DNA from: Acidobacteriota bacterium
GTDB lineage: Bacteria; Acidobacteriota; Thermoanaerobaculia; Multivoradales; Multivoraceae
Direction: 5' to 3'
Length of the DNA stretch: 64,000 nucleotides
Assembly (NCBI GenBank): GCA_029263415.1
Contig: JAJCXN010000012.1
Coordinates: 1 to 64,000 of the forward strand
Under the pieces are notes generated by a model, which did no database searches, was not told where the DNA came from, and worked only from the letters and a program-made list of their open reading frames with translations. A program made the position numbers and the translations under genes. Numbering within the stretch: position 1 is the stretch's first letter; every line of letters starts with the position of its first letter. Below, in pieces: positions 54,338 to 63,684 of this stretch.

Positions 54338-55774
54338 CTACTTCGCATAGGCAATCCAACTGCGGATCTGTTGGGCGACGGGGCTTGCGCCTCGTCCAAC
54401 GTTTGCTAACACGATCACCGTATAGCCCAGTTCGGGGAAGATCGAGAACTCCGCATTGATGCCCGGAGCGCCACCGTTGTGACCGACGTAGCGCTGGCCG
54501 TTCTCGGTGCGGTCACCGAAGAGGTAGCCGTAGCCTGGAGCTTTCGCTGTGGTCATTTGTTCGCGGTGCTCGGCATCGATCAGCGAGCCGTTGTAGAGCG
54601 CGTTGGCGAATCGGAGCAGGTCGTTGGCCGAAGCGTATCCGCCGCCTGCGGGACTGCCCATTCGTCCGAGATCTTCGTGGTTGGAGATTGCTGTGGACTG
54701 GCCTTGCGGTACGAAATAGCCTGTGGCCTTTCCGCTCTCCTGCTCGAACTTGTCGTAGTGATCCGAGTTGGTCATACCAGCCGGCCGGTAGACATGTTGC
54801 CTTATGTAGCTGAAGTAGTCCTGCTTGGTGATGGCTTCGATGATCAAGCCTAGAACCACTGGTCCTGCGTTGCTGTAGGAGTTGCCGGTGCCCGGTGCGA
54901 ACTCCAATGAGTCGCCAGCAAATAGTTCTGCGAAGTCGCCAATGGTCTTGAGCTTGTTCTTGTTCTTCGAATACGCGCGGTTCCAATAGGAGCCGAGACC
55001 GGAAGTGTGGGTCAAGAGCTGGTGAACGGTCACGGTGTCGCGCACTTTAGTGTCGGGGTAGTGCGGCAGGTGCTGACCGACAGTGTCAGTGAATGCCAGT
55101 TTGTCCTGGGCAACAAGCTGGGTGATCGCGAGGCCAGTGAACATCTTGTTCATCGAACCGAGGTTGATGGGCGTGTCGAGCGTGTTCTTTCGTTCAGAAA
55201 CTCGATCAGCCAGCCCATAGGCGTTTGAGAAGATCGGTTGTCCCTTCTTGGCCACGATCACGCTGCCAGCGAACCCGTCATTGGCGACTCGCTCATCCAT
55301 GAAGTGTGCGATCCGCTCGACGATCTTCTCATCGTCGAGACCCAGATCAGTTTCCTTCGGCGGGGCATTGGTGAGACTCACCTCGAACCCATCGATCTTC
55401 TGATCGGCAGCGATGTTTAAGCCGACATTCATCCACTTGCCCTTGGCAGAGGACGCCAGGAACAGAATCTTCTCGGCTGAGCTTTCGCTGACGCTGTGAA
55501 TGGCGATGTCACCGTTGTCGCCGTAGACCATGTCAAAGATCCGGGCAAGGCCGTCAGCGCCGCGACGTTCGATGAACTCAGAGGTGAAGACTTCGACGTT
55601 TCGCTCAGCGCGAGCGTCGCCTGCGTTCCAATAGGCGACGAAGGTCTTGGCTGCCACCTCATTCGATGGCTCGGCCGAAGCCTGTAGCGAGTCTGCTGAG
55701 AGCAAGCTAGTGAGCGTCGCCATGCCCATAAGCAATGCCGCAACGGGTATAGGCAATACGGTCGATCTATTCAT
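54338..55774 (-). CDS. Exported class C beta-lactamase-family serine hydrolase
   Basis: 478 residues from the ATG at 55774 (AGGAGA upstream), signal peptide MNRSTVLPIPVAALLMGMATL. A SnoaL/DUF-like N-terminal part (about 30-130) precedes the serine hydrolase domain: GSMNKMF (SxxK), YSNAGPV (YxN) and HNGGAPG (replacing KTG). This is the PBP/class-C esterase fold, typical of D-aminopeptidase or esterase EstB-like enzymes rather than true antibiotic resistance. Periplasmic. Confidence 0.9.
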   Translation of the reverse strand: MNRSTVLPIPVAALLMGMATLTSLLSADSLQASAEPSNEVAAKTFVAYWNAGDARAERNVEVFTSEFIERRGADGLARIFDMVYGDNGDIAIHSVSESSAEKILFLASSAKGKWMNVGLNIAADQKIDGFEVSLTNAPPKETDLGLDDEKIVERIAHFMDERVANDGFAGSVIVAKKGQPIFSNAYGLADRVSERKNTLDTPINLGSMNKMFTGLAITQLVAQDKLAFTDTVGQHLPHYPDTKVRDTVTVHQLLTHTSGLGSYWNRAYSKNKNKLKTIGDFAELFAGDSLEFAPGTGNSYSNAGPVVLGLIIEAITKQDYFSYIRQHVYRPAGMTNSDHYDKFEQESGKATGYFVPQGQSTAISNHEDLGRMGSPAGGGYASANDLLRFANALYNGSLIDAEHREQMTTAKAPGYGYLFGDRTENGQRYVGHNGGAPGINAEFSIFPELGYTVIVLANVGRGASPVAQQIRSWIAYAK

Positions 55775-56039
55775 GCGCGATTCTCCTGTCCAAGTCGTGT
55801 GAGCGGGCCAAGACACTCTTGCCACCAGCACCGAAGCTCTAGGTGGAGTTTTCCCGTTCAACGGAGAACCGGGGGAAATGTTCCACTGGGCTGTTGTGGC
55901 CGTGAGGTCGTCGGTTAACGAAACAGTCCGAGGCTTCAGGCACTCTCTTGATCAAGAGCCAGGTGTCCCATACTTGTGGTTTGCCGCTGCAAAGAGCGAC
56001 GCTACTCTTAGCCACCAACCTGAACCATGGAGACCTCCC

Positions 56040-57656
56040 ATGTCGAGTCCAAGCCGCCGCCCGTTGCGCCTCGCCTCAATCGTTGCGACAGTCGTCACTT
56101 TAGTAACCCTCCTTCTGACACTCCCGGCACTGGCACAAGACCCGCGAAACGGTGAGAAGTCGGCAAACGCTGAGGATGGGAGTAAGAAGGCGAAGAGGCT
56201 GGATCTGCCGGAACGCAGGCTCCCAGCCGACTCAGTGATCACCGCGAACGACGAGGTGACCATCCTCGGCAAGAAGGTCCCTTATCGGGTCACCACCGGA
56301 ACTCAGCCTGTTTACGGCGAAGACGGCGTGGCGGTGGCGTCGCTCTACTACACGTACTACGAGCGCACGGATGTGAGTGACCTTGCGCGCAGGCCGTTGT
56401 TCTTCTCCTTCAACGGCGGCCCAGGGTCGGGTTCGCTGTGGATGCATCTGGGCTACACCAGTCCCAAGCAGTTGATCGTCGACGATGAGGGCTATCCAGT
56501 GCAGCCCTACGGAGTGCGCGACAACCCACACTCCATTCTTGATGTTGCGGACATCGTGTTCATCAACCCGGTCAACACCGGCTTCTCTCGGATCCTGGAC
56601 GAGGATGCCAAGCGCAGTGATTTCTTTGGCACCAAGGCCGACGTCACTTACCTCGCTGACTGGCTGGATGTCTTCGTTTCCAGACAGAAGCGCTGGCGGT
56701 CGCCTAAGTACTTGATCGGCGAAAGCTACGGCACCACGCGCGTTTCAGGCCTTGCTGGGGCTTTGCAGAATCGGCATTGGATGTACCTCAACGGAGTGAT
56801 TCTGGTGTCGCCAACCGGGCTCGGCATGGCTCCCGAAGGCCCTGCGCCGCGTTCGCCTGTGCTCAAATTGCCGTACTACACGGCTGCTGCTCACTACCAC
56901 GGTCAATTGTCTGAAGAACTGCAGAACCTCGATCTGGTTGAGCTCTTGGATGAGGTTGAGCAGTTCACCTTGGACCAGTATCTGCCCGCTCTCAGCCGCG
57001 GCGGCTTTCTCGAAGAGGCGCCCCGCGACGAGATGGCTAAGAAGGTCGCGCGATACTCGGGGCTCTCGGAGCAGTTCGTTCTGGATCACAACCTTGCCGT
57101 TCCAGAGTCGGCGTTCTGGAAGGAGCTGCTGCGCGAAGAAGGCTTCACCATTGGTCGCCTGGACTCTCGCTACTTGGGCATCGACAGCAAGAGCGCTGGC
57201 GAACGCTACGACTACCCGGCAGAGCTCACTGCCTGGAACCATGCCTTCGCGCCCGCAATCAATCACTACTTGAGAGATGAACTCGGCTTTGAGACAGATC
57301 TGCAGTACTACCTCTTTGGTCCGGTCCACCCCTGGGGCGACCGCGGCGAGGTCGATGTTGCCGAAGAACTCCGTCAAGCCATGGCGCAGAACCCGTATCT
57401 CCACGTCATGGTGCAATCCGGCTACTACGACGGAGCCACTGACTACTTCACTGCTAAGTACGTGCTATGGAACCTGGATCGCAGCGGTCGCCTCACCGAT
57501 CGCATGCGTTTCGAGGGTTACCAAAGTGGGCACATGATGTACCTGCGCAAGGACGATCTCGCGGTCTCGAATCAAGACATCCGCGAGTTCATCGAAGCCA
57601 CCCTGCCGGGCGAGGGACAGCCGGCGAGTTATGGGTCGGTCGTTCGGCGCCCGTAG
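56040..57656 (+). CDS. Exported S10-family serine carboxypeptidase-like protein
   Basis: 538 residues from the ATG at 56040 (GGAG upstream), signal peptide with a long hydrophobic stretch (VATVVTLVTLLLTLPALAQ). FFSFNGGPGSGSLW is the oxyanion loop, IGESYGTTR the nucleophile elbow, SGYYDGATDYF the Asp and EGYQSGHMMY the His, so the S10 catalytic triad is complete. S10 enzymes remove C-terminal residues at acidic pH; bacterial ones are usually exported scavenging peptidases. Confidence 0.93.
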   Translation: MSSPSRRPLRLASIVATVVTLVTLLLTLPALAQDPRNGEKSANAEDGSKKAKRLDLPERRLPADSVITANDEVTILGKKVPYRVTTGTQPVYGEDGVAVASLYYTYYERTDVSDLARRPLFFSFNGGPGSGSLWMHLGYTSPKQLIVDDEGYPVQPYGVRDNPHSILDVADIVFINPVNTGFSRILDEDAKRSDFFGTKADVTYLADWLDVFVSRQKRWRSPKYLIGESYGTTRVSGLAGALQNRHWMYLNGVILVSPTGLGMAPEGPAPRSPVLKLPYYTAAAHYHGQLSEELQNLDLVELLDEVEQFTLDQYLPALSRGGFLEEAPRDEMAKKVARYSGLSEQFVLDHNLAVPESAFWKELLREEGFTIGRLDSRYLGIDSKSAGERYDYPAELTAWNHAFAPAINHYLRDELGFETDLQYYLFGPVHPWGDRGEVDVAEELRQAMAQNPYLHVMVQSGYYDGATDYFTAKYVLWNLDRSGRLTDRMRFEGYQSGHMMYLRKDDLAVSNQDIREFIEATLPGEGQPASYGSVVRRP

Positions 57657-57791
57657 AGGAGGCAGTCGGCTACAGCAAGGGTTGGTGTGAAGCGGATGGT
57701 CCGGAAAGGTCGCGGCAAACGTGCCATCTTGCGCCTGAGAGAGTTTACGGCCCGTATCGGCGAGTCCCCCAGTGTCGCCTCGAGCGCGGAG

Positions 57792-58409
57792 CTAGTGCGT
57801 CCTCAAGATCAGTTGTTCGAGCGCTGCGACTGCTTCGTCTCCTGGGCTGAGAAGTGCCTTGCTTGGGTATAGATTAAGCAGGGCACGGACGTTCAGGTAG
57901 TCGGGGTGATGGGTCTCGGCAATCGACGCATAGCGGACCTTGTCAGTACCGTTGTCCAACACTAGGCGATATGCGTGCAGGCCGAGGCTCAATGGTGTGG
58001 CTAGGCGCATCAGCTCACCGATTGGGTGCTGTGGGCCGCTGATCTCGAGCTCTCCCACATAGAAGGTCTCTTTGTTGATTGTCCAACCGGCTTCAGCGAG
58101 TGTGGCTCCGAGTGATGCGCCAGCCACGATCGCTTGATGTGCGTCCGCCACGCCGCGAGCCGAGGTGTTCTCAAACTGGACGACGGCATACGTCCGGCAG
58201 GTGGTTGTGCCGTTGGTGGTGGAGTTAAGACTGGCGCGACGTAACGTGGCACTTTGCTCCAGCACCTCAACGCCGTAGCTGCCGTATCGTTGAAAGATGC
58301 GCTCGCTGTTCAGAAGCTGCGGTCGCGCGGAGCAGGCGCTGAACGCGGTGGCAACCACGATCGGGATCAATAGAGCTTTCAGCGTTCTTGAAACGGCGGT
58401 GTTGATCAT
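57792..58409 (-). CDS. Hypothetical lipoprotein
   Basis: 205 residues from the ATG at 58409. Lipobox VATAFSACSARP follows a basic, hydrophobic signal (RTLKALLIPIVV). The rest is soluble with no recognised motif: ERIFQRYGSYGVEVLEQS, TCRTYAVVQFENTSARGVADAHQAIVAGASLGATLAEAGW and a late ETHHPDYLNVRALLNLYP. Codon use looks normal. Function unknown. Confidence 0.65.
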   Translation of the reverse strand: MINTAVSRTLKALLIPIVVATAFSACSARPQLLNSERIFQRYGSYGVEVLEQSATLRRASLNSTTNGTTTCRTYAVVQFENTSARGVADAHQAIVAGASLGATLAEAGWTINKETFYVGELEISGPQHPIGELMRLATPLSLGLHAYRLVLDNGTDKVRYASIAETHHPDYLNVRALLNLYPSKALLSPGDEAVAALEQLILRTH

Positions 58410-58446
58410 GCGCTGACAGTAGCGCTTGCGCACGAACGGAGGCAAC

Positions 58447-58530
58447 GGGCCTGCGATGGGTTCGTAGCGAGATGGTCGCAGGCCCGGTTGCTCATCAAGG
58501 CCACTGCGGCTCTTGGCCCTCGAGCCGCAG
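58447..58530. repeat. Two adjacent perfect hairpins
   Basis: First: GGGCCTGCGA (58447-58456) and TCGCAGGCCC (58476-58485), 19-nt loop, extendable by CAAC/GTTG with one bulge. Second: CTGCGGCTC (58504-58512) and GAGCCGCAG (58522-58530), 9-nt loop, followed by GCTTTCTATT. They lie between the Ig-like gene stop (58668) and the lipoprotein start (58409) on the minus strand. They could be terminators, a REP-like element or an RNA processing site. Confidence 0.65.
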
Positions 58531-58667
58531 GCTTTCTATTAGCCGGGTTGAAGCGTCTATCGGCTCACGAGTGCCGTCGCTGACTGGTTGATCTGGAATC
58601 GAACGAGTGGCAGTGAGCCGGATCTGGCCGATCGTCGCCAACACCATCGCTCGAAGTGCCGATGGCT

Positions 58668-59894
58668 CTAGCCGTCGCGTCCAACCTTGAAGGGCAGCCG
58701 AACGGGCGCGGATGCGGTTGGGTGCGGGCTGACGCGCTCGAGAGGTGCCGAGGGCCCTGTTTCTTCATCGAACAATCGACCGACTGAGTTGCCGGCGAGA
58801 TCTTCGACCAGCGGTTGGACTTCGACGATCATCTCGGTGGCTGGCCATGGTTCGCGAGGAGTAAAGGACCACGAACGTCCGTCGAGACTGGTTTGAGCGC
58901 TTCCCGGGATCGCCTCGCCGGTGTCTGAATGGTGCGCCGTGACGAACCGCATCAGTTGGGCCCGGTCGAGCTGTTCGTCGAAATCCACGGTCACCGCCCC
59001 GTGAGCGGCCAGCGGCATTCTGAGCGACCACGCTGTTGGGTCGGGTGATGCTCTATCAGCGTCGATCACGGTGAAGTGCCGTTCGAATGGCTGGGCGAGA
59101 CCGAGTCCGTTCTGCGCTAGGACCGGCCGTTCAATTCGCAGGGTGACTCGATGGCCAGTGGTCAACACCGGGCCTTGAACCGTGCGCGGCCCGACACCTC
59201 GCTTGATGCGGCCCGGATGGACGAACAGAGTCAGTCGTCGTGCTTGCGCGTCCCAGAGCCCATTGGGAATGTCTACGAAGGCGTCTGCGATAGGAGTGCC
59301 GTCGGTACCAATCAGTTGAACGTGTTCAGAGATCGACCGGGTGTGCATGGGCTGGCTGAAGGTTATGTAGAAGCGCAGGAGATTTGCGGGCACTTCAGAA
59401 GAGGAAGGCCAAACTTCGGAGACGGTCGGGGCCGCGGATGCGGCGCCGCTGCTAGGGGTGAATGTCAGCTGCAGGACTGCTCGTTGGCTTTGCGGTTGCG
59501 TATGACCAAGACGCCGTAGGTCGACGCAGGCGGAATAGGTTGTGCCCGCTGCGAACGGAAGCCGAGGTCTGAACCTTAAGGTCTCGCCGTGCCGCTGCAG
59601 TCTCCCTAGGACTGTGGCTTGGGATTCTGGGTGTGCACAGGACGTTGGTGACAGCGCAGCCGCACCCGTCCATACCGAGAAACCCTCGCTCGATGCGGAT
59701 GCGGATGCGGATGCGGATGCAGGCGCGGTCGGCGAACGAAATGGACCCAGTTGCACAGTTCCGAACGACTCAGAGGTGCGATCGTCGATGTACCGCAATT
59801 GGGCCGCCGCGTTGCCCCCGGCGTTGACCCCGGCGTCGGTTCCAGCGCTGTCCCGCGCCGCGCATCCGCAAAGGGCAAGAACCGCCGCCGCCAT
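58668..59894 (-). CDS. Ig-like (SbsA/bacterial surface) lipoprotein with a hypervariable Ser-Ala run
   Basis: 408 residues. MAAAVLALCGCAARD is a very short signal with lipobox LCGC; no basic N-region or ribosome site precedes it, so the start (ATG 59894) is uncertain or damaged. The body contains Ig-like SbsA strands (SEVWPSSSEVPANLLRFYITFSQPM, VTVDFDEQLDRAQLMRFV, IVEVQPLVEDLAGNSVG). A hexamer DNA repeat at 59692-59721 codes for alternating Ala and Ser near residues 58-67. Probably surface-exposed. Confidence 0.7.
   Translation of the reverse strand: MAAAVLALCGCAARDSAGTDAGVNAGGNAAAQLRYIDDRTSESFGTVQLGPFRSPTAPASASASASASSEGFSVWTGAAALSPTSCAHPESQATVLGRLQRHGETLRFRPRLPFAAGTTYSACVDLRRLGHTQPQSQRAVLQLTFTPSSGAASAAPTVSEVWPSSSEVPANLLRFYITFSQPMHTRSISEHVQLIGTDGTPIADAFVDIPNGLWDAQARRLTLFVHPGRIKRGVGPRTVQGPVLTTGHRVTLRIERPVLAQNGLGLAQPFERHFTVIDADRASPDPTAWSLRMPLAAHGAVTVDFDEQLDRAQLMRFVTAHHSDTGEAIPGSAQTSLDGRSWSFTPREPWPATEMIVEVQPLVEDLAGNSVGRLFDEETGPSAPLERVSPHPTASAPVRLPFKVGRDG
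59692..59721. repeat. (GATGCG)5 microsatellite in a coding region
   Basis: Four exact GATGCG units and a fifth ending in A. Being 6 bp long, copy-number changes keep frame and lengthen or shorten an Ala-Ser run in the Ig-like lipoprotein. This is a typical variable-number site. Confidence 0.9.
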
Positions 59895-60006
59895 TAACTC
59901 AAGGATAGGGCGTAGGCAGTGGTGCGGCTGTTGGCTACTGATGATGACTCTAGGTTTGGTTGCCGGTTACAGGTGCGCCTTCGTCGAAGTGCGCTCGATG
60001 CGGGGC

Positions 60007-61203
60007 TCAGCCGCGACGGATCTCCTGAACACCAAGGTTGAGCGTGCCGGCTGGTGTTCGTTGCAGCATCACCAGGTACTTGTCCGCCATGACATCCAGT
60101 TGTTGCACCCCGGTGCCAGAGCGCTTGATGTGCTCGACCCCGGCGCTGTACTCCTCGGGCCGTTCGATGATCTCGCCCTTGAAGTCGGCGATGTCCTTCG
60201 CGTTCACAACAATCAGAGGGAGGTTGCTGTTGGCCATCATCAGACGCTCGCCGTCAGGGCCAGGGATCACAACCATGTCGAGCGGATAGTTGCCGGATCC
60301 GAACTCGGCGATAGTGCGGCCTCGGAGATGGTCCTTGGTCTCTAGGTCCTTCATCTTGAACAACGACAACGGCGTACACAGGTAGGCGGCGAGGATGTGC
60401 TCCTCGCCGTTCAGGGTGTAAGGGACGAAGGTCCTGATCGGTGCCTGCGTTTCGTATTCGCCGTGAGCGCCGTGGTAAATCTCAAGCGTGGTGGCGGTAG
60501 TCGCCTTGGTGAAGGGCAGCGGAACTCGCCACATCGTCGACGCAAACTCTTCGTTTGAAAGGCCGGCGACCAACAGGGTGTCGCTGGTGAAGCCCATGTC
60601 GGTGATGGTGTCGCTCCGGAGACTGAGTTCCTTCATCCATGGATGCTTCTTTTCAGTGGCGACCGGGTTGGGCAGCGCAACCTTTGCAAAGCGAACGTCC
60701 TCGAGCGCGAATTCCTCGATTGTGCCGTCGCTCGCAACGGTCAACAATATGTCTGCGTTGGCCACTTGGTTCGGCAGCTTCCAGGCCGAGTCCCACTGCT
60801 CTCGACCGCGTGAAACGGAGAGAAAAACTCGGTTCGATACAGGGTGCACAGCCATATCGTGCACCATGACCTTCGACGCATCAGTGCCAAGTCTGGCGGC
60901 GATCTTTCCCTCGATATCGCTCACTTGGATCGGTCCAGCCTCGGTTCTTGTTTCGGCGCTGGTGTCGATCGCGAAGATCGTTGCTCCGATGGAGTCAGCG
61001 ATAAAGAGAGTGCCGTCATCGGTGAAAGCCAGCACACTCATGGACTGTGGTGCTGGGGTGCCACGCTCGAATGACTCGGCGAGAGCCGAATCGGAGCTGC
61101 TGGAACTTGAAGCGAGGCTTGTACCCGGGGCGCCCGCCGCCACCAAGAGCAGCGCGATGAGTCCTGCGCCGATAGATGAGATCAAGAGTGTTTTCCGGTG
61201 CAT
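60007..61203 (-). CDS. Exported beta-propeller-like protein, unknown function
   Basis: 398 residues from the ATG at 61203 (GAGGAAAG upstream). Signal peptide TLLISSIGAGLIALLLVAAG then a Ser run. Strand-turn repeats such as SVLAFTDDGTLFIADSIGATIFAIDT, DMAVHPVSNRVFLSVSRG, DMGFTSDTLLVAGLSNEEF and DMVVIPGPDGERLMMANSNLPLIVVN suggest an NHL/YVTN-like propeller; VASDGTIEEF is a similar blade. No catalytic residues are evident. An in-frame start at 61218 lacks a ribosome site. Confidence 0.72.
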   Translation of the reverse strand: MHRKTLLISSIGAGLIALLLVAAGAPGTSLASSSSSSDSALAESFERGTPAPQSMSVLAFTDDGTLFIADSIGATIFAIDTSAETRTEAGPIQVSDIEGKIAARLGTDASKVMVHDMAVHPVSNRVFLSVSRGREQWDSAWKLPNQVANADILLTVASDGTIEEFALEDVRFAKVALPNPVATEKKHPWMKELSLRSDTITDMGFTSDTLLVAGLSNEEFASTMWRVPLPFTKATTATTLEIYHGAHGEYETQAPIRTFVPYTLNGEEHILAAYLCTPLSLFKMKDLETKDHLRGRTIAEFGSGNYPLDMVVIPGPDGERLMMANSNLPLIVVNAKDIADFKGEIIERPEEYSAGVEHIKRSGTGVQQLDVMADKYLVMLQRTPAGTLNLGVQEIRRG

Positions 61204-61375
61204 GCGTGCTTTCCTCATGGAGAGTGACTTGCCTTGCCAAGTGAACGGCAAGGGCAAAGGCGGCGGGTTCCTTGATGGAGGTCCTTCTTTCATACGGCTC
61301 GTGGAGTGGTCAGGTTCCCGGCTAAAGCGGACCGTGTCCCGTTCACAATCTTACAGAAGGGCTTGGCGCCGCCGC

Positions 61376-61968
61376 TTACTCATCACCGAGAGCCCTCGAC
61401 GCTAGGGCTCCTTGCTCAAGGAGAATCGGGCTTGCACCCGCGTGCAAGGGCAGTTCTCCACTGAGCCTGAAAGCCCAACGTTCTGACCGAAACAGGCGAA
61501 TTTGTATGGTCTCGCCGTCAAGGCAACCGGCCTCCTCGCAGTTCAGCTTCTCGGTGTTCCAGGGCCAAGCAAGTTCGCCGTCTGTTGGAGCAACATCTTC
61601 TTGTACTCCGATCTCGTCCCAGCCTTTGACCGCGGTGAGCATTGGAGGAACAGGATCTGAGCCTTCGAAGACCACCGAGTCAACTAGGCAGCTGCCGAGC
61701 GCGTTCTCGAGGTATTCAGTGTCAATTGTGTAGGCGCAGAACTTGAGAACTTCACCCAGTTCGGATCGCTTGTCTTCGGCTTGGACAGGAGCAGAGCCGG
61801 TACGTCGTGGTGCAGCGAGATGGTGACTGATGAGCATTCGCTGGTCGCGCGAGCTGGCTGTGCCGGTCCAGCGCTCCAGAGAGCTGCTGCGAAGAGAGCG
61901 GCGATACCAAGGGTGCTTGTTGGCGCTGAAGCTCGTTGCAGCGTGGCGGCTTGGTGCCGCTGGCTCAC
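61376..61968 (-). pseudogene. Frameshifted exported protein
   Basis: The N-terminal part in one frame begins at ATG 61968 with a signal peptide (STLGIAALFAAALWSAGPAQPARA) and SECSSVTISLHHDVPAL. The C-terminal part in another frame continues near position 61795 with APVQAEDKRSELGEVLKFCAYTIDTEYLEN and ends at 61376 (ALASRALGDE). Both halves have normal composition. One base change would restore a protein of about 197 residues. Either a frameshifted gene or an assembly error. Cys pairs (CEEAGC) suggest disulfides. Confidence 0.55.
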
Positions 61969-61998
61969 GCTGTGGTCCTCGTGCCGGTCGTGCCGGAC

Positions 61999-62501
61999 TG
62001 TGGGAAACGTACAACGAAACCCCGGGCGGCATGTGGGGGATCTACGCGGCCAAGACCAGGGAACAACAGCGAACGGATGATCCTGTTGGCCAGCAGCTTC
62101 TCGAGGCCTTCCTCGCTCCCAAGTTGTTCGGATATAGGGCGCTGATCGATCCCGAGTTCGACGGCACCTTCACTCTACGCCGGATTCCCGAACTCGCTTG
62201 GACCACCAAGTCTCAGTATCTAGTCGACGCGCAGCTTACGGGCTCGCTCTCTAGCGGACTGGAGGGCAACGGCGAAGACAACTTACTGATCGGCAATGCT
62301 GGGGACAACCAGATCGATGGCCGCAGTGGGCACGACACCGTCTCCTTCCAGGGCTCGAGAGGCGAGTATCAGTTCGACGGCACCGAGGAAGGCTTGATCG
62401 TCCGAGACATGGTCGAAGATCGTGATGGTGCGGATACGCTAGTCTCGATCGAGGTCCTGCGGTTTACCGACCGTGAGGTGAGTTCCGCCGAGGCCAACTA
62501 G
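61999..62501 (+). pseudogene. C-terminal fragment of an RTX-type calcium-binding repeat protein
   Basis: ETYNETPGGMWGIYAAKTREQQ, QQLLEAFLAPKLFGYRALIDPEFDGTF and then hemolysin-type Ca repeats GNGEDNLLIGNAGDNQIDGRSGHDTVSF and a terminal DTLVSIEVLRFTDREVSS. These look like the end of a much larger secreted protein whose front part is missing. The frame is open back to 61830, but that part overlaps the gene on the other strand and has unlikely composition. The junction lies near 61970-62010. Confidence 0.6.
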
Positions 62502-62573
62502 CGGGTGCGGAGATTTGGTCTGAGGGCCTGTGCCGATAGCCAAAGGGGTGTCAAGCCGAGGGGCTGCCGAGTG

Positions 62574-63005
62574 CTACTGAGGTGGTTCGGAGAACTGACT
62601 CATCACTTCGGCTTCCGTCATCTTGGTGGTTTCCCCCGAGAAGGCGTATCCATCCGGCTTGTGGTCGATAAAGAGCTCCCGCGTTAGCTTGATTCCGTCG
62701 GCTTCGTTGAAGCTACCTAGGGCAACATAGAAAATGCCCTGGTGTCCTCCAGGCGCCGTGACGCGATACCACAGGGAGCTTCCGCAGGTGCTGCAGAACG
62801 CCCGTTCGGCCCATGGTGAGGAAGCGAAGATCGCAATTGCTTCCTCGCTATCAATGGCGATCTGATCGGGTTGGACCTGCACGCTCAGGAACGCACCACC
62901 GGTCCACTTGCGGCACATGCTGCAGTGACAAGAGGTCGTCTCTTGAGCGCTCGGTTGAACGCGGAACGCGACTGCGCCACACAGGCATGAGGCTTGTCTC
63001 TCCAT
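62574..63005 (-). CDS. GFA-family (CENP-V-like) zinc protein
   Basis: 143 residues from the ATG at 63005 (AAGGAG upstream). Zinc-binding Cys motifs of the glutathione-dependent formaldehyde-activating family: ASCLCGAVAF, CHCSMCRKWTGG and AFCSTCGSSLWYR. Relatives bind zinc and sometimes glutathione; most are of unknown role. Single cytoplasmic domain, standalone gene. Confidence 0.88.
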   Translation of the reverse strand: MERQASCLCGAVAFRVQPSAQETTSCHCSMCRKWTGGAFLSVQVQPDQIAIDSEEAIAIFASSPWAERAFCSTCGSSLWYRVTAPGGHQGIFYVALGSFNEADGIKLTRELFIDHKPDGYAFSGETTKMTEAEVMSQFSEPPQ

Positions 63006-63145
63006 TTGGAGTCTCCTTTGGGACTTTGGGGTGCGTGACTGAGGCCTAGCACTAGTACCGTGCTGCGCGGGCGGCTGAGTTGGTGACCGCACACTTGCAA
63101 CAGCAAGGTGCTAGACGTGAGCGAGGCATCCTGCGGCGCCGGAAA

Positions 63146-63604
63146 TCAGGTGGCTGCTGCTTGCTCTCGAGCCCAGGCAACGGTCGCGAGCCAGAAGACA
63201 AAGAGGCGCGCCGGAAGTCGCCATTCCTTGGGCAGGTTGAGGGTGCTGCGGCGCACGAAGACGCCGTCTGGCTCGATCGAGCCAATCAAGGTGTCGGCCT
63301 GTCTCAACTCAAAACGCCGCGAGAAGATCGACGCCTTGCGCAGCACGAACAAGTCGCCTGCGACCTCAACCTCCAAACGACTGCTAAACGCACTGGTTTT
63401 GTGAGCCACGGCCAGCTCTTCTTGCTGTTCTAGGAGGGTGAAGCGCCCGCTGAAAGCCGAGCCTTTTCGAAGTGTGTAGGTGACGCCGTCGATGGTGAAG
63501 GTCCCGCGCTCGCGCCACGCCGAGAGGTCCAGAAGAATCTCGCGTTGGTCATCGAGGGTGACGATCCAGTCGTTGGAGAACCAGGCTTTGGGTGCCGCTT
63601 TCAT
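63146..63604 (-). CDS. Small beta-rich protein, LURP-one/tubby-C-like, with C-terminal helix
   Basis: 152 residues from the ATG at 63604 (GAAAGG upstream). Repeated strand pattern: GVTYTLRKGSAFSGRFTLLEQ, KTSAFSSRLEVEVAGDLFVLRKASIFSRRFEL, IGSIEPDGVFVRRSTLNLPKEW, ending in a hydrophobic LFVFWLATVAW helix. This resembles bacterial relatives of the plant LURP-one / scramblase-like beta-barrel. No enzymatic residues; possibly membrane-associated. Function unknown. Confidence 0.65.
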   Translation of the reverse strand: MKAAPKAWFSNDWIVTLDDQREILLDLSAWRERGTFTIDGVTYTLRKGSAFSGRFTLLEQQEELAVAHKTSAFSSRLEVEVAGDLFVLRKASIFSRRFELRQADTLIGSIEPDGVFVRRSTLNLPKEWRLPARLFVFWLATVAWAREQAAAT

Positions 63605-63684
63605 GTGCCTTTCAGGATATCGCAAGGATCGACCGCTTCGGCCTTGGATCAATCCATCAAGCATTCAGCCGGCCGACAGGCGCC

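Noticed and set aside
56745-57416. 223-codon frame on the minus strand inside the S10 peptidase gene
   Set aside because: Antisense to a complete catalytic triad; no start signal and no family features.
59692-59721. Possible CRISPR-like array
   Set aside because: The units are 6 bp with no spacers; it is a coding microsatellite.
61830-61998. N-terminal part of the RTX-type fragment as real protein
   Set aside because: It is antisense to the signal-peptide gene and has Arg/Leu-rich low-quality composition; only the part after about 61999 resembles a known family.
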